DNA of 64,000 nucleotides from Actinomyces glycerinitolerans (GTDB lineage: Bacteria; Actinomycetota; Actinomycetes; Actinomycetales; Actinomycetaceae). Location: the NCBI RefSeq assembly GCF_900098745.1, contig NZ_FQTT01000009.1:186001-250000 (forward strand). The letters are read 5' to 3'. Below are positions 8,296 to 17,183 of this stretch, in pieces; the first letter of the stretch is position 1; each line of letters begins with the position of its first letter. The translations under genes and the position numbers were made by a program. The notes under the pieces were generated by a model that saw only the letters and a program-made list of their open reading frames with translations, had not been told where the DNA came from and did not search any database.

Positions 8296-9430
8296 GGTTC
8301 GTCCTCCGCATGCGCATTAGGGCGATCAGCAGGAATATGACGCTCATACCCGCCAGCACGGCGCAGCTGCGAGCGAATGGCTCCAGGGAGTCGTAGTAGA
8401 GCAGCCCGTAGAAGCATCGGGTCGCCTGCCATAGGGGATTGAGCTGGGACGCCAGCGGGGCGCTGAGTTCGATGGCATTGGCCAGTCGCTGTGAGGCGGT
8501 GCCGTACAGCCCGCAGAACAGGGACAGTAGGCAACTGATTGCCGAGACTCCGCCCAGCGGCATCCGCGGGAAGGTTCCCAGGACCGAGCCGGCGGCGCAG
8601 GCCATGAGGCTGGAGATCCCGATTGCCAACAGGCATAGCGCCGTGTAGGGGCCGAAGTCCACACCCACCACGAATCGCATGAATATGAATGCCAGTACCA
8701 GGCAGGCCCAGGTGCATGCCCAGGCCGCGGAAAGCGTCCCCAGGAGCAGTCTCCAGCGCGGCAGTGCCCCCAGGTTGCGGCGCGCCGCCAGAGGCCCTGA
8801 AGGGGCGGTGATCTCCCGGATGGCGACTACCGCGATCGTCATACCCATGCCGCTGGTGAAGGCGAGCAGCGCGAAGTAATACGGCACCTCGGGCTTTCCG
8901 GGCACGCGGGTGACCTGGACCTCGGTGGTGAATGCGTGGCGGTCCTGTACTGCGGCGGCGGCATCCGCAGGCGGTGCTCCCGCGGCGATCAGCGAGGTGA
9001 TCTCGTCGCGGCTATGCACGTAGGTGTCCAGCATGGCGCGCAGTACCGGGGTGGTGGACAGGTCATTGCCTTCCGGGGACAGGTGCAGCACGGGCGTGCC
9101 ACTCTGGACCGCGATGTAGCCGACCACCGCGCCGTCGCGAACGGCCGCCTCGGCCTGCTCCGCGGTGTCGTAGGCCACGGGATCGAGCAGCCGCAGTTCG
9201 GCGTCGTCGGCGGAGACAGTGTCAAGGGCGCCGCCCAATCCCGCCGCGGCCGCGTAGGCATCATCATGAACGATCCCGACCCGGATGGGGTCGACGGCGT
9301 AACCCGCCTCCAGCCCGGAGAACATCATCATGAACATCAGGGACAGTGCGATCGGCATACCGAGTGTCCACAACAGCAGGATCCTGTCGCGCAGGAGTCG
9401 GAGCACCTGGTAACGGAAGACGGTGGGCAT
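8282..9430 (-). CDS. ABC-2 type transporter permease
   Basis: 382 residues with one N-terminal helix (about 14-38), a large extracytoplasmic loop, then helices in the C-terminal half. Same architecture as the following gene, to which it is only distantly similar, so the pair looks like an old duplication forming a heterodimeric channel. It starts directly after the stop of the ATPase gene. Confidence 0.88.
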   Translation of the reverse strand: MPTVFRYQVLRLLRDRILLLWTLGMPIALSLMFMMMFSGLEAGYAVDPIRVGIVHDDAYAAAAGLGGALDTVSADDAELRLLDPVAYDTAEQAEAAVRDGAVVGYIAVQSGTPVLHLSPEGNDLSTTPVLRAMLDTYVHSRDEITSLIAAGAPPADAAAAVQDRHAFTTEVQVTRVPGKPEVPYYFALLAFTSGMGMTIAVVAIREITAPSGPLAARRNLGALPRWRLLLGTLSAAWACTWACLVLAFIFMRFVVGVDFGPYTALCLLAIGISSLMACAAGSVLGTFPRMPLGGVSAISCLLSLFCGLYGTASQRLANAIELSAPLASQLNPLWQATRCFYGLLYYDSLEPFARSCAVLAGMSVIFLLIALMRMRRTNHEYL

Positions 9431-9431
9431 A

Positions 9432-10391
9432 TCAGGCCGCCTCGTCGCGCAGCGCCCGGCCGGTGATCTCCAGGAACACGTCGTTCAGGGTCGGCGGCTC
9501 GGAGGTCACCCGGCCACAAGTCACGTCCACCGCCGCCAGTGCCGCCAGCACGTCGGCTAGGTTGTGCGCCCCCGGCGCGCACTCGACGACCAGCTCGGGC
9601 GGCTCGTAGGTGACGGTGCGGACGTGCTCCGCTCGACGCACCTGCTCCAGCTCGCGCTCGCCGAGCTCGGCGGGGGAGACGACCTCCACGCGGATGCGCT
9701 CACCGGTGCCGATCATCGCCTTGAGCTCGCTGGCGGTGCCGCCGGCGATCTGCCTGCCCCGGTCCATGATGATGATCCGCGTGCAAAGCTGCTCCACCTC
9801 CTCCATGTAGTGACTGGTGTAGACGATGGTGGCGCCGCGGGTGTTGAGGTGTTTGATCCCGTCGAGGATGGCGCTGCGGCTCTGCGGGTCGACGGCCACG
9901 GTGGGTTCATCCAGGATGATTAGATCGGGGCGGTGCACGATGCCGCAGGCGATGTTCAGGCGGCGCAGCAGCCCGCCGGAGAGCTTCTTGGGGCGGAACC
10001 TGGCGAACCGCCCCAGGTCCACGAAGTCGATCGCCTCCTGCACCAGCTCGCGACGGCGGGCGCGATCGGAGACGTACAGGGCGCAGAAGGCGTCGATGTT
10101 CTCCCGGACTGTGAGCTCCTCGAAGACGGCCACCTCCTGCGGCACCACCCCGATTCGCCGCTTGAGCTCGTAGGCGGTGGCCGACATCGGCTCGCCGAAT
10201 ACGCGGATCTCGCCCCGGTTGTAGGTAAGCAGCTGCAGTATGCAATTGATCGCCGTGGTCTTACCCGAGCCGTTCGGGCCGAGCAGCCCGAGGATCTCGC
10301 CCGAGGCGACCTCCAGCGACAGCCCATCCACGGCTACCAGCTCCCCGTAGCGCTTGACCAGGTCATCAACGACCACCGCCATGTCGGACAC
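9432..10391 (-). CDS. ABC transporter ATPase, DrrA/CcmA-like
   Basis: 319 residues. Walker A GPNGSGKTT, Q-loop VPQE, signature KLSGGLLRR, Walker B LIILDEPTVAVD and H-loop YTSHY are all present, with a C-terminal extension of about 90 residues as in DrrA-type drug export ATPases. It is the first gene of the exporter operon, with the two ABC-2 permeases directly downstream. It is divergent from a NarL-type kinase/regulator pair across a 163-bp region, which suggests that pair controls the exporter. Confidence 0.92.
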   Translation of the reverse strand: MSDMAVVVDDLVKRYGELVAVDGLSLEVASGEILGLLGPNGSGKTTAINCILQLLTYNRGEIRVFGEPMSATAYELKRRIGVVPQEVAVFEELTVRENIDAFCALYVSDRARRRELVQEAIDFVDLGRFARFRPKKLSGGLLRRLNIACGIVHRPDLIILDEPTVAVDPQSRSAILDGIKHLNTRGATIVYTSHYMEEVEQLCTRIIIMDRGRQIAGGTASELKAMIGTGERIRVEVVSPAELGERELEQVRRAEHVRTVTYEPPELVVECAPGAHNLADVLAALAAVDVTCGRVTSEPPTLNDVFLEITGRALRDEAA

Positions 10392-10554
10392 GTCGTCTCC
10401 TTTCGCCCGTCGATCGGGTTCGGGGCCATGGTTGCGCGAGGCGGCACGGTGCCGGAAGTGCCTGCTGTCATGAGGTGGCGGCCCGGTCGTGACAAATGTC
10501 AGGGGCTGTCACCGTCCGCGCACTCGCCGCGCTGCCGTGGCTGATAATCGGTGC

Positions 10555-11685
10555 GTGAGGGAGCTGACGGACAGGACCGTGGTGCTGGCGGCCTGCGTCC
10601 CCCTGGTGCTGGTGTTCGGGATGCCCACGCCGACGACGATCGTGTGGTTCCTGGTTGCCGTCACCTGCAGTGGGACCTGTGCCGCCTGGGGGCGGTGGCC
10701 GGCCGTGGGTGCCCTGCCGGCCGCCTACCTGCTGGCGGGATGCGCGGACTCTGCGGCCGCCGTGGGAGTGCCACTGGCCGTCTATGAGCTGGTGGGGGCG
10801 GTCTCGGATCGGGGCCGTTGGGCATGGGGCGGCGCGGTGATCTGTGTGGCACCCCTGGTGTTGGCGCTGCGGCGCGATTCTGGGGCCGTTGTGTCGGTGG
10901 CGGCGGCCCTGGCGGCGGTGGCCGCCCTGCTGGCGGTGCGCACCGGGCAGGTGGACCGTGCCCGCAGCGCCTTGCACGCCGTTCGGGACGATCTACAGCA
11001 TCGGGTTACCGCGCTGCAGGAGACGCAGGCTCGGCTGGAGCAGGCTCAGGAGTACGAGACGCGTGCCGCGGCCTTGTCGGAGCGCACTCGGATTGCCCGG
11101 GAGATTCACGACGGCGTCGGGCACCTGCTCACTCGTCTGCTGTTCCAGGTGCACGCCGCCCAAGCCGCCCACCGGGATGACTCGGCTGCGGTGGCCGAAC
11201 TGAGGCAGATTGCGCAGACAGCTGACGAGGCGCTGTCGGCCATGCGCGCAGGGGTTCATGCCCTGGATGACACGGGCGAGGACCTGGCCGTGGCTCTCAA
11301 CCGGCTCGCTGTGGGCTGTGGCGTCGCGCAGGTGAGGGTCGATTGTGCTCCCGACGCGTCTCCACCGGCACTGGTGACGCGCTGCCTGGTCGCGGTGACA
11401 CGCGAGGCCCTGACCAACGCCGCCCGCCACGGCGAGGCGAGGACCGCCTGGGTGACGGTCGCGGACTTCCCCGGATTCTGGCGGCTGACGATCGCCAACG
11501 ACGGCTCCGTCCCGGCGTGGGCCGAGTCCCCACAGCCGCTGCTGAGCGCACGTCCGGACGCCGACGGCATGGGGCTCGGCACACGTTCCATGACCGATCG
11601 GGTCGAGTCCCTGGGGGGAACGCTCCGTATCCTGACTTCTCCGAGGTTCACGGTGCTCGCCACCATCCCGAAGGAGACCGCGTGA
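10555..11685 (+). CDS. NarL-type sensor histidine kinase
   Basis: 376 residues from the GTG at 10555; an ATG at 10489 is possible but adds a sequence without helix character. Several hydrophobic helices fill the first 130 residues with no sizeable extracytoplasmic domain. Then a coiled-coil linker, a HisKA_3 dimerisation box (RIAREIHDGVGHLL) and a GHKL ATPase domain (ALTNAARHG, DGMGLGTRSM). It overlaps its response regulator gene by four bases and faces the ABC exporter operon. Confidence 0.9.
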   Translation: MRELTDRTVVLAACVPLVLVFGMPTPTTIVWFLVAVTCSGTCAAWGRWPAVGALPAAYLLAGCADSAAAVGVPLAVYELVGAVSDRGRWAWGGAVICVAPLVLALRRDSGAVVSVAAALAAVAALLAVRTGQVDRARSALHAVRDDLQHRVTALQETQARLEQAQEYETRAAALSERTRIAREIHDGVGHLLTRLLFQVHAAQAAHRDDSAAVAELRQIAQTADEALSAMRAGVHALDDTGEDLAVALNRLAVGCGVAQVRVDCAPDASPPALVTRCLVAVTREALTNAARHGEARTAWVTVADFPGFWRLTIANDGSVPAWAESPQPLLSARPDADGMGLGTRSMTDRVESLGGTLRILTSPRFTVLATIPKETA

Positions 11686-12329
11686 AGGTACTAATCGTCG
11701 ACGACGATCGTCTGCTCGCCCATTCCCTGGCGACGATCCTGGGGGCCGAGGCGGATATCGACGTGGTCGGTGTGGGCGCCAGCGGCCTGGAGGCGGTAGC
11801 CGGTTTCCGGGACGCGCACCCCGACGTGGTGTTGTTGGACATACAGATGCCCGGAGCCGACGGCCTGGATGCGGCCGAGCAGATCCTCGCCCTGGATCCG
11901 GGCGCGAAGGTGGTCTTTCTGACCACCTTCGCCGACGATGAGTACATTGCACGGGCGCTGCAACTGGGGGCCCGCGGCTACCTGATCAAGCAGGACGTGG
12001 CGCAGATAGCCCCCGCGCTGCGGAGTGTCATGACCGGGATGAGCGTCCTGGAGGGGCGGGTACTCGAGCGAACCGCCGCCATGGGGATGGCGACGGGTGC
12101 GGCGACGCCCGGAGACGTACGCCCTCCGGCCTTTGCCGCGCTGACCGAGCGTGAGTACGAGGTGGTTCAGGCCATCAGCGGGGGGCTCGACAACGCCGAG
12201 ACGGCGGACCGGCTGCACCTGAGCGAGGGCACGGTGCGCAATCACATCAGCGCCATCCTGGCCAAGCTCGGCCTACGCAACCGCACCCAGATCGCGGTGC
12301 TCTACTACCGCGGCTCCAAGCTTCCCTGA
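11682..12329 (+). CDS. NarL/LuxR-family response regulator
   Basis: 215 residues. The receiver domain has VDDD, phospho-acceptor Asp in VVLLDIQMPG, and Lys in YLIKQD; the C-terminal LuxR helix-turn-helix runs from LTEREYEVVQAI to NHISAILAKLGLRNRTQ. The GTG start overlaps the kinase TGA (GTGA), so they are co-translated. The likely target is the divergent ABC exporter. Confidence 0.93.
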   Translation: MKVLIVDDDRLLAHSLATILGAEADIDVVGVGASGLEAVAGFRDAHPDVVLLDIQMPGADGLDAAEQILALDPGAKVVFLTTFADDEYIARALQLGARGYLIKQDVAQIAPALRSVMTGMSVLEGRVLERTAAMGMATGAATPGDVRPPAFAALTEREYEVVQAISGGLDNAETADRLHLSEGTVRNHISAILAKLGLRNRTQIAVLYYRGSKLP

Positions 12330-12360
12330 CCGCCGATGCCCGCTATGAAACGGGGCGCGC

Positions 12361-13266
12361 TCACACCCGCTCGATGAACCAGCCTCGTGGTGCCTGAAGG
12401 AGCCGGGCACGGCCGGTGTCGAGGAGGGGAGTGGCCAAGTCGCGTGCCTGATCCGGCCCACTCAGGTCCAGGGCTGCGCCGATCTCGACGTCGGACAGCA
12501 GCGGGTGGGCCGCCAACAGCTCATCAACCGCCGTCGTCGTCGGGCTGACGGCGGCCGGCTGCATCCGGCCGCCGGAGACGCGCTCGAGCGCAGCGGCGAG
12601 GGCGTCGTAGTCGCAGACCCCGCCCAGCAGCATCCTGACATCGCCGTAGCTGATCATGAATGCGGGCAGGCCCCTGATGCCCAGGGCCGCTCGGCGTTCG
12701 AGGCTCGCCCGCAGGGCCGCCCTGGCCGCCGGCCCGTCGAAGGCCGCCAGGAAGGTGCCGATGTCCAGGCCGCAGGCGCGCACCACCTCCACCAGCTCCT
12801 CGGTCGCGGTGGTGGGCCGGCATTCGACGACCGTCGCGAAGCGCAGCCGGTAGAGGAAACGCTCCGCCTGGCCGGGGGCGATCAACCGGACTGCCTCATA
12901 GGCGAGGTTGAGCGGGAGCGATGAGCGCCGGGCCGGGGAGAACAGGGAGAAGCCCTCCATGTTGATGGGCATACCCGCGAGCGGCTCCTCCTCGCGGTAG
13001 ATATCCGCCAGCCTGGCGTTGTAGGCGCGGATGCCGGCGGCCGCATCCAGAGTGCGCTCGGCCGGCGTCATGAAGTCGGACACGTCGCGCACCAGCAGGC
13101 CCATCGCGGTGTCGAACTCGACCGCACCCGGGAAGTGCGTCTCCACCCTGCGCAGAGCCGGTTCGCACTCCCATGACAGCCCCATCATGGGATCGGTGAA
13201 CTGGGTGATCAGCGCCTTGGGGCCAACCTGTTCGGGCGCCCCGTGCCCGCTTGCAGCCACAGACAT
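12361..13266 (-). CDS. DsbA-family (FrnE-like) thioredoxin-fold protein without CxxC
   Basis: About 301 residues, starting at the ATG at 13266 (GGAG five bases upstream). The N-terminal motif FTDPMMGLSWECEPALRR corresponds to the DPxCxWCW motif of FrnE/DsbA-like oxidoreductases but lacks the CxxC pair; one Cys remains nearby. The cis-Pro region (IRGLPAFMISYG) is kept, so the thioredoxin fold is likely intact. It has no signal peptide and is cytoplasmic. It sits beyond a flavodoxin-fold reductase and is separated from it by a hairpin. The role is probably binding or isomerase-like, not disulfide exchange; this is inference. Confidence 0.75.
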   Translation of the reverse strand: MSVAASGHGAPEQVGPKALITQFTDPMMGLSWECEPALRRVETHFPGAVEFDTAMGLLVRDVSDFMTPAERTLDAAAGIRAYNARLADIYREEEPLAGMPINMEGFSLFSPARRSSLPLNLAYEAVRLIAPGQAERFLYRLRFATVVECRPTTATEELVEVVRACGLDIGTFLAAFDGPAARAALRASLERRAALGIRGLPAFMISYGDVRMLLGGVCDYDALAAALERVSGGRMQPAAVSPTTTAVDELLAAHPLLSDVEIGAALDLSGPDQARDLATPLLDTGRARLLQAPRGWFIERV

Positions 13267-13344
13267 GTCCACTCCTAGGCGAAACGACGCCGGTCGAAGG
13301 TCATCCCGCCCACTGCCCAGACGGGTACGAGAGCCCTGCGCAGC

Positions 13345-13377
13345 CTCCTCGGCCGCGGGGGCTCCACGGCCGAGGAG
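13345..13377 (-). terminator. hairpin between reductase and DsbA-like genes
   Basis: A perfect 11-bp stem (CTCCTCGGCCG and its complement) with an 11-base loop lies eight bases after the reductase stop. It probably ends or attenuates the transcript before the DsbA-like gene. No U-tract is seen. Confidence 0.6.
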
Positions 13378-13384
13378 AGTGGAC

Positions 13385-13945
13385 TTACTCGAAGTCGCCG
13401 AGCGCGGGCACCTCGCCGGTCAGCCATGCCGTGTAGGCGTCGGCCTGAGCCTCCAGGTCGGCATCGGAGATGGCCATGGCGCCGGTGGTGACGAAGGGCC
13501 GCAGGAAACGGGTGCCGATCAGGTTGCTGGTCGCCTGCAGGGGACGCAGCAGGTCGGTGACCGTGTAGTGGAAGGCGCCCTCGTGGTCGTAGCGCTCGGT
13601 GGGGGCGCCGGGGGAGACGGCCACGCCGAGCTCCTTGCCGTGCAGGGCGGTGCCGGTGGAGCCGTAGGCCCAGCCGTGCTCCAGGACGTCGTCCTCCCAC
13701 TGCTTGAGCAGCGAGGGGGTTGAGTACCAGTACATGGGGAACTGCCAGACGATGCGGTCGGCGGCGGTCAGCACGGCCTTCTCGGCCTCGACGTCGATGC
13801 GGAAGTCCGGGTAGAGGGCGTACAGGTCCCGGACCTCGACGGGCGTGTCGGGGGTGCCGGCGGCCCGGGCGGCCTGCGCCAGGCGCGCGTTGACGCGCGA
13901 GCCTGCGTTCAGGCGGGGGTGGAAGACAAGGACGGTGGTCTTCAA
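13385..13945 (-). CDS. flavodoxin-fold NAD(P)H quinone reductase (MdaB/KefF-like)
   Basis: 186 residues, FMN-binding flavodoxin-like fold of the NQO1/KefF/MdaB group: N-terminal VLVFHPRLNAGSRVN, then DRIVWQFPMYWYSTPSLLKQWEDDVL, the family signature. It probably performs two-electron reduction of quinones or electrophiles with NAD(P)H. It starts at a TTG with AAGGAG five bases upstream. It lies downstream of the YCII gene, in the set divergent from a MerR regulator, which fits an electrophile or redox stress response. Confidence 0.88.
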   Translation of the reverse strand: MKTTVLVFHPRLNAGSRVNARLAQAARAAGTPDTPVEVRDLYALYPDFRIDVEAEKAVLTAADRIVWQFPMYWYSTPSLLKQWEDDVLEHGWAYGSTGTALHGKELGVAVSPGAPTERYDHEGAFHYTVTDLLRPLQATSNLIGTRFLRPFVTTGAMAISDADLEAQADAYTAWLTGEVPALGDFE

Positions 13946-14102
13946 GAGAACTCCTTCGAAGAGCGGATGCGACTGGTTGGTTTGGAGGGGAGCTCCCCGG
14001 GCGAAGTATGGCCTGCCGGGGAGACCGGCTCGGACTTCCCGGCCACGAACCTAAGTGTTCGCGGGTACCGGCTGCCAGGTACTGGCAGAGCCCGGCGCGG
14101 CC

Positions 14103-14399
14103 TCAGGACTCCAGCAGGTCGGCCAGGGCCGGTGCCCCCATGGTCGCCTTGAACTCGGCGACCTCGTAGGTGGCGCCTTCCGGGTGGTAGATGTCGCCGG
14201 CGAGGATCTCCTCGAGCGCCGCCCGGGACTCGGCGCGGGCGAGGATGATCCCGGCGCCCGAGCGGTCCCGGCGGGGTCCGAGCAGGAGGAAGTCCCCGGA
14301 CTCGACGTGGGAGGCGAACCAACGCCGGTGGGCGGCCAGGTGCTCGGCCGCTACGGCGTCGTCGACCTCTTCGGTGATGGTCAGATCGATGACGAACAC
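14103..14399 (-). CDS. YCII-domain protein
   Basis: 98 residues with the ferredoxin-like YCII fold: VFVIDLTITEEVDDAVAAEH, HRRWFASHVESGDFLLLGPR, GDIYHPEGATYEVAEFKA. The conserved His and Asp of the family appear in the HRRWF and SGDFLL stretches. It starts at GTG 14399 with AAGGAG five bases upstream. Family members are small, poorly characterised putative enzymes. It is the first gene of the set divergent from the MerR regulator. Confidence 0.85.
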   Translation of the reverse strand: MFVIDLTITEEVDDAVAAEHLAAHRRWFASHVESGDFLLLGPRRDRSGAGIILARAESRAALEEILAGDIYHPEGATYEVAEFKATMGAPALADLLES

Positions 14400-14514
14400 G
14401 AGTACTCCTTGAACAACATGAGTCGGCAGTCCCGCTGTGACGGGACTGCGCAAGAGCGGCGGTCGTGCTCGGCCCGGCGGAGCCGCAGCCGCGCACCTCG
14501 CCGATGGGGATAGT

Positions 14515-14543
14515 CTTCAAGTTGAAGTGAGCTTCAGGTCAAG
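14515..14543. promoter_or_regulatory. MerR-type operator/promoter
   Basis: The palindrome CTTCAA-G-TTGAAG is followed by a second overlapping dyad (TGAAG-TGAG-CTTCA) ending in TCAAG. CTTGAAGT/ACTTCAAG-like dyads are the usual sites of redox MerR regulators. It lies between the divergent YCII and merR genes, 46 bp before the merR start. Confidence 0.65.
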
Positions 14544-14588
14544 CGGCCGTCGGGCGGCCATCGTCACATTCGAAGGGTATGAGCCTAA

Positions 14589-15068
14589 ATGAGCACTCCA
14601 GCCGCAGTCGCGGAACGCACCTACACGATCGGGGAGGCCGCCCGGGAGACCGGCCTGACGACGTCGGCGCTGCGCTTCTACGACCGGGAGGGCCTCATTC
14701 CGGGCGTCGCCCGCACGGGCGGGGGAACGCGGCGTTTCACCGAGGACGACCTGGAGTGGATCCGGTACGTGGAGCGATTGAAGAAGTCCGGCATGCCCAT
14801 CAAGGAGATCCGCGAATATGTGCGGCTCTACTTCGAGGGGGACTCCACGATCGAAGCGCGTCGTCGCATGGTCCAGGCGCGTCGCCGCGAGGTCGTGCGC
14901 GAGCTGGAGGAACTGCAGACCACCCTCGACTTCATCGACTACAAATGTTGGTTTTACGAGGTTGCCGCGGCGACGGGATCCTGCGACGCCCCGCGAAACA
15001 TGCCGCTGGACCAGCTCCCGCCGCGGATACGACGCATCAAGGAGAGCTGCGGCATTCACCGCTACTGA
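14589..15068 (+). CDS. MerR-family transcriptional regulator
   Basis: 159 residues. N-terminal winged helix-turn-helix (TYTIGEAARETGLTTSALRFYDREGLI, GGTRRFTEDDLEWI) and a coiled-coil dimerisation helix (ARRRMVQARRREVVRELEELQTTLDFIDYK). C-terminal Cys residues (YKCWFY, GSCDAP, ESCGIH) could sense redox state or electrophiles, but no classical metal-binding pair is obvious. It is divergent from the YCII/quinone reductase genes, with a dyad between, so it probably controls both directions. Confidence 0.93.
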   Translation: MSTPAAVAERTYTIGEAARETGLTTSALRFYDREGLIPGVARTGGGTRRFTEDDLEWIRYVERLKKSGMPIKEIREYVRLYFEGDSTIEARRRMVQARRREVVRELEELQTTLDFIDYKCWFYEVAAATGSCDAPRNMPLDQLPPRIRRIKESCGIHRY

Positions 15069-15151
15069 CCTCGAGGCGCCTGCAGCCACGGCGCCGCAAC
15101 GCCATGCCCCTACCCGCGGCGCCGTGGCGAAACGCGGACCGGCGGTGCGAC

Positions 15152-15862
15152 TCAGCCGTCAACCACCACGAGCCCGGGATCATCCTGGTATGCGCCCGCG
15201 CAGATTCTCAAGACAAGCTCGACAACACGCGCGCCGCAACAATCGATTTCGGACTCACAATCCAGCAGATACGCCGAGACCGGAGCCCCGCCCTCGGCAG
15301 CCTCGAGGTTCACGGTCTCGACCAGCGACCTAATGGCAGAACGCGACGCGTTATACAGCGCCAGACCGGGGCGCGGCCGCATTCCGTAGAACGCCGTGTT
15401 GATGATAGTGCCACCGCTATCCTGCTCACGCATGATCTTGAGCGCTACGGCCGTGCTATTGATGACGCCCTGCAAGGCGGTGCCCATATAGGACCTCCAA
15501 TCCGATGGTTCGAGGTTGGCGACAGTCTTGCGGGGGTAAGTCGGGGCGTCGGGCATGAGTCCCATATTCGTGAAAACGATATCTATGCCGGAGTCAAAAT
15601 GCCTCCGTGCCGCATTGAATGCGGCATACGATTGCGCGTCCTCCTCCACCATGCATGAAAGAGCCCAGGCATGGCCTCCCGAATCCTCTACTTGGTTGAC
15701 GAGCCGGCCGGCTTCGGCGAGATTGTGAGTGAGCAGGCAAATACTCGCTCCGTGCCGCGCCAGGGTCAAGGCGACTTGAGCTCCCACTCCTGCTGTCGCG
15801 CCGGAGAGCACAGCCGTCTTCCCCTGCAACTCCAACCCGGCCGACTTCGGAATACAGGTCAT
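15152..15862 (-). CDS. short-chain dehydrogenase/reductase with altered catalytic residues
   Basis: 236 residues with a Rossmann nucleotide-binding motif (SGATAGVGAQVAL, the TGxxxGxG pattern). The usual NNAG is TNMG, the catalytic Ser region reads IINTAFYG, and the YxxxK motif is YNASR with Arg in place of Lys. Dehydrogenase activity is therefore doubtful or specialised. Its ATG directly follows the TAG of the hydrolase gene, so the two are in one operon. GC content is visibly lower than in surrounding genes. Confidence 0.8.
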   Translation of the reverse strand: MTCIPKSAGLELQGKTAVLSGATAGVGAQVALTLARHGASICLLTHNLAEAGRLVNQVEDSGGHAWALSCMVEEDAQSYAAFNAARRHFDSGIDIVFTNMGLMPDAPTYPRKTVANLEPSDWRSYMGTALQGVINSTAVALKIMREQDSGGTIINTAFYGMRPRPGLALYNASRSAIRSLVETVNLEAAEGGAPVSAYLLDCESEIDCCGARVVELVLRICAGAYQDDPGLVVVDG

Positions 15863-17125
15863 CTAGAATCTCTCCTCCAGCCATGATGCTACATAATCGA
15901 AGCAATTCTTGGTGGTGTCTCCGAACTCCCCTGGAAACTCTTCTGCGGACGTTTCGGGGGTGAAATTATGCCCAGCGCCCTCGACGAAGATCATGGACTT
16001 GTCGTCGGCCGTCATGTTCACATAGATCTGTTCAGCGGCCATGAACTCGTAGCTGCCGGTGTTACCCATGATCAGAGTGGGAGAACTAATATATTGAACG
16101 TTGCCCGGGGTATTGCAGTAGGCGCTATCCCATTCGATGCCGTACACGTGCGAGGAGTCGTAGTGGAAATTCTGGGTGCGCACAGCGCAGTTTGTTAGGA
16201 AGTTGCGTACGGTGGTCTGCTTCGTGGACAACCCATTGTTGGCGGCGGGATTGGGGAAGCTTCTGACCTTCCTCCTCGAGTGTACGACCTGCTCGGTTAT
16301 GCTTCCATCGGAGTGAATCACTGGCCAAGGATGCTCCGTATGGCACAGATAGTGCAAGTCTTGTGGGAATAGTCGGTTGCAAGGCGCGAATTGGTTCCCG
16401 CCGACGATGGTCATGGGCTCGTCGTCCAGAAATCTGCCTCTGCCGGCTTCAATCAGCGACAGGCGCTCGAGTGCGTAATCTATAAGCTCGTCGTTTCGCT
16501 CTGCCTGAGCGCGCAGGTATTCACGTACAAAACCGGGAGCATAGTTTGCGCCTCCGGCAGACCAGCCGTTGCCGGGAGCAAACAGATCGTAGCGGGGATC
16601 GATCTCCGTGCCCGATGATGCGTCTACCAGTCCCGGCTCAAGGCTGAGCAATGTCATGACGCCGTTTCCGAAGTTCGAGTCCAGCAGCAAAACGCCTTGG
16701 GCTGGCTCCAATTCGCCGACAGGCGCCAGCTTGATGATGCGTGAATCATCCCGAAATACGTCCTCGCTGTTTTCGGCTACGGCCTGATAGGCGCTGATCA
16801 AGCTCGCTCCGCCCGAATGTCCGAGCAGGACTATAGGGTTGGCTGGATATGTTCTTCTGGCGTACTCTACTGCCTTTCCGAGATCGCGAATCTTCTGGTC
16901 AAGAGTCTCTTCTGAATGATGAACTGCCCCTGCAACCACTGTGTAGCCGCGCTTCGCCAACTCAGGTCCCGGAATGAAACCGTAGTAGACGTCGTCGGAG
17001 TGCATTAGCACCACGGTCACGGGTTTCAGCAGCTTGGGGTCAATCGGTCGGTGTACAACAACGCCGGCGAATCCGTCGAAAGGCACATATTCGCTACTTG
17101 TTGGGCAGTATTTGTTCGTCGTCAT
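15863..17125 (-). CDS. alpha/beta hydrolase (Ser nucleophile), unknown substrate
   Basis: 420 residues. The nucleophile elbow is LLGHSGGASL (about residue 105), an Asp-containing stretch lies further on, and the catalytic His is probably in EGAGHNFTPE near the C terminus. The protein is longer than a minimal hydrolase, with an insert of about 150 residues in the middle. There is no signal peptide. It sits between a GPH symporter and an SDR in a LysR-linked operon, suggesting hydrolysis of an imported ester or lactone. Codon use is less GC-rich than in the window as a whole. Confidence 0.8.
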   Translation of the reverse strand: MTTNKYCPTSSEYVPFDGFAGVVVHRPIDPKLLKPVTVVLMHSDDVYYGFIPGPELAKRGYTVVAGAVHHSEETLDQKIRDLGKAVEYARRTYPANPIVLLGHSGGASLISAYQAVAENSEDVFRDDSRIIKLAPVGELEPAQGVLLLDSNFGNGVMTLLSLEPGLVDASSGTEIDPRYDLFAPGNGWSAGGANYAPGFVREYLRAQAERNDELIDYALERLSLIEAGRGRFLDDEPMTIVGGNQFAPCNRLFPQDLHYLCHTEHPWPVIHSDGSITEQVVHSRRKVRSFPNPAANNGLSTKQTTVRNFLTNCAVRTQNFHYDSSHVYGIEWDSAYCNTPGNVQYISSPTLIMGNTGSYEFMAAEQIYVNMTADDKSMIFVEGAGHNFTPETSAEEFPGEFGDTTKNCFDYVASWLEERF

Positions 17126-17183
17126 CTGTTCCTCTCCTTGTGTTCAGGGGCGCACGTCCTCTGACTGACTCAGATTCTCTGTT

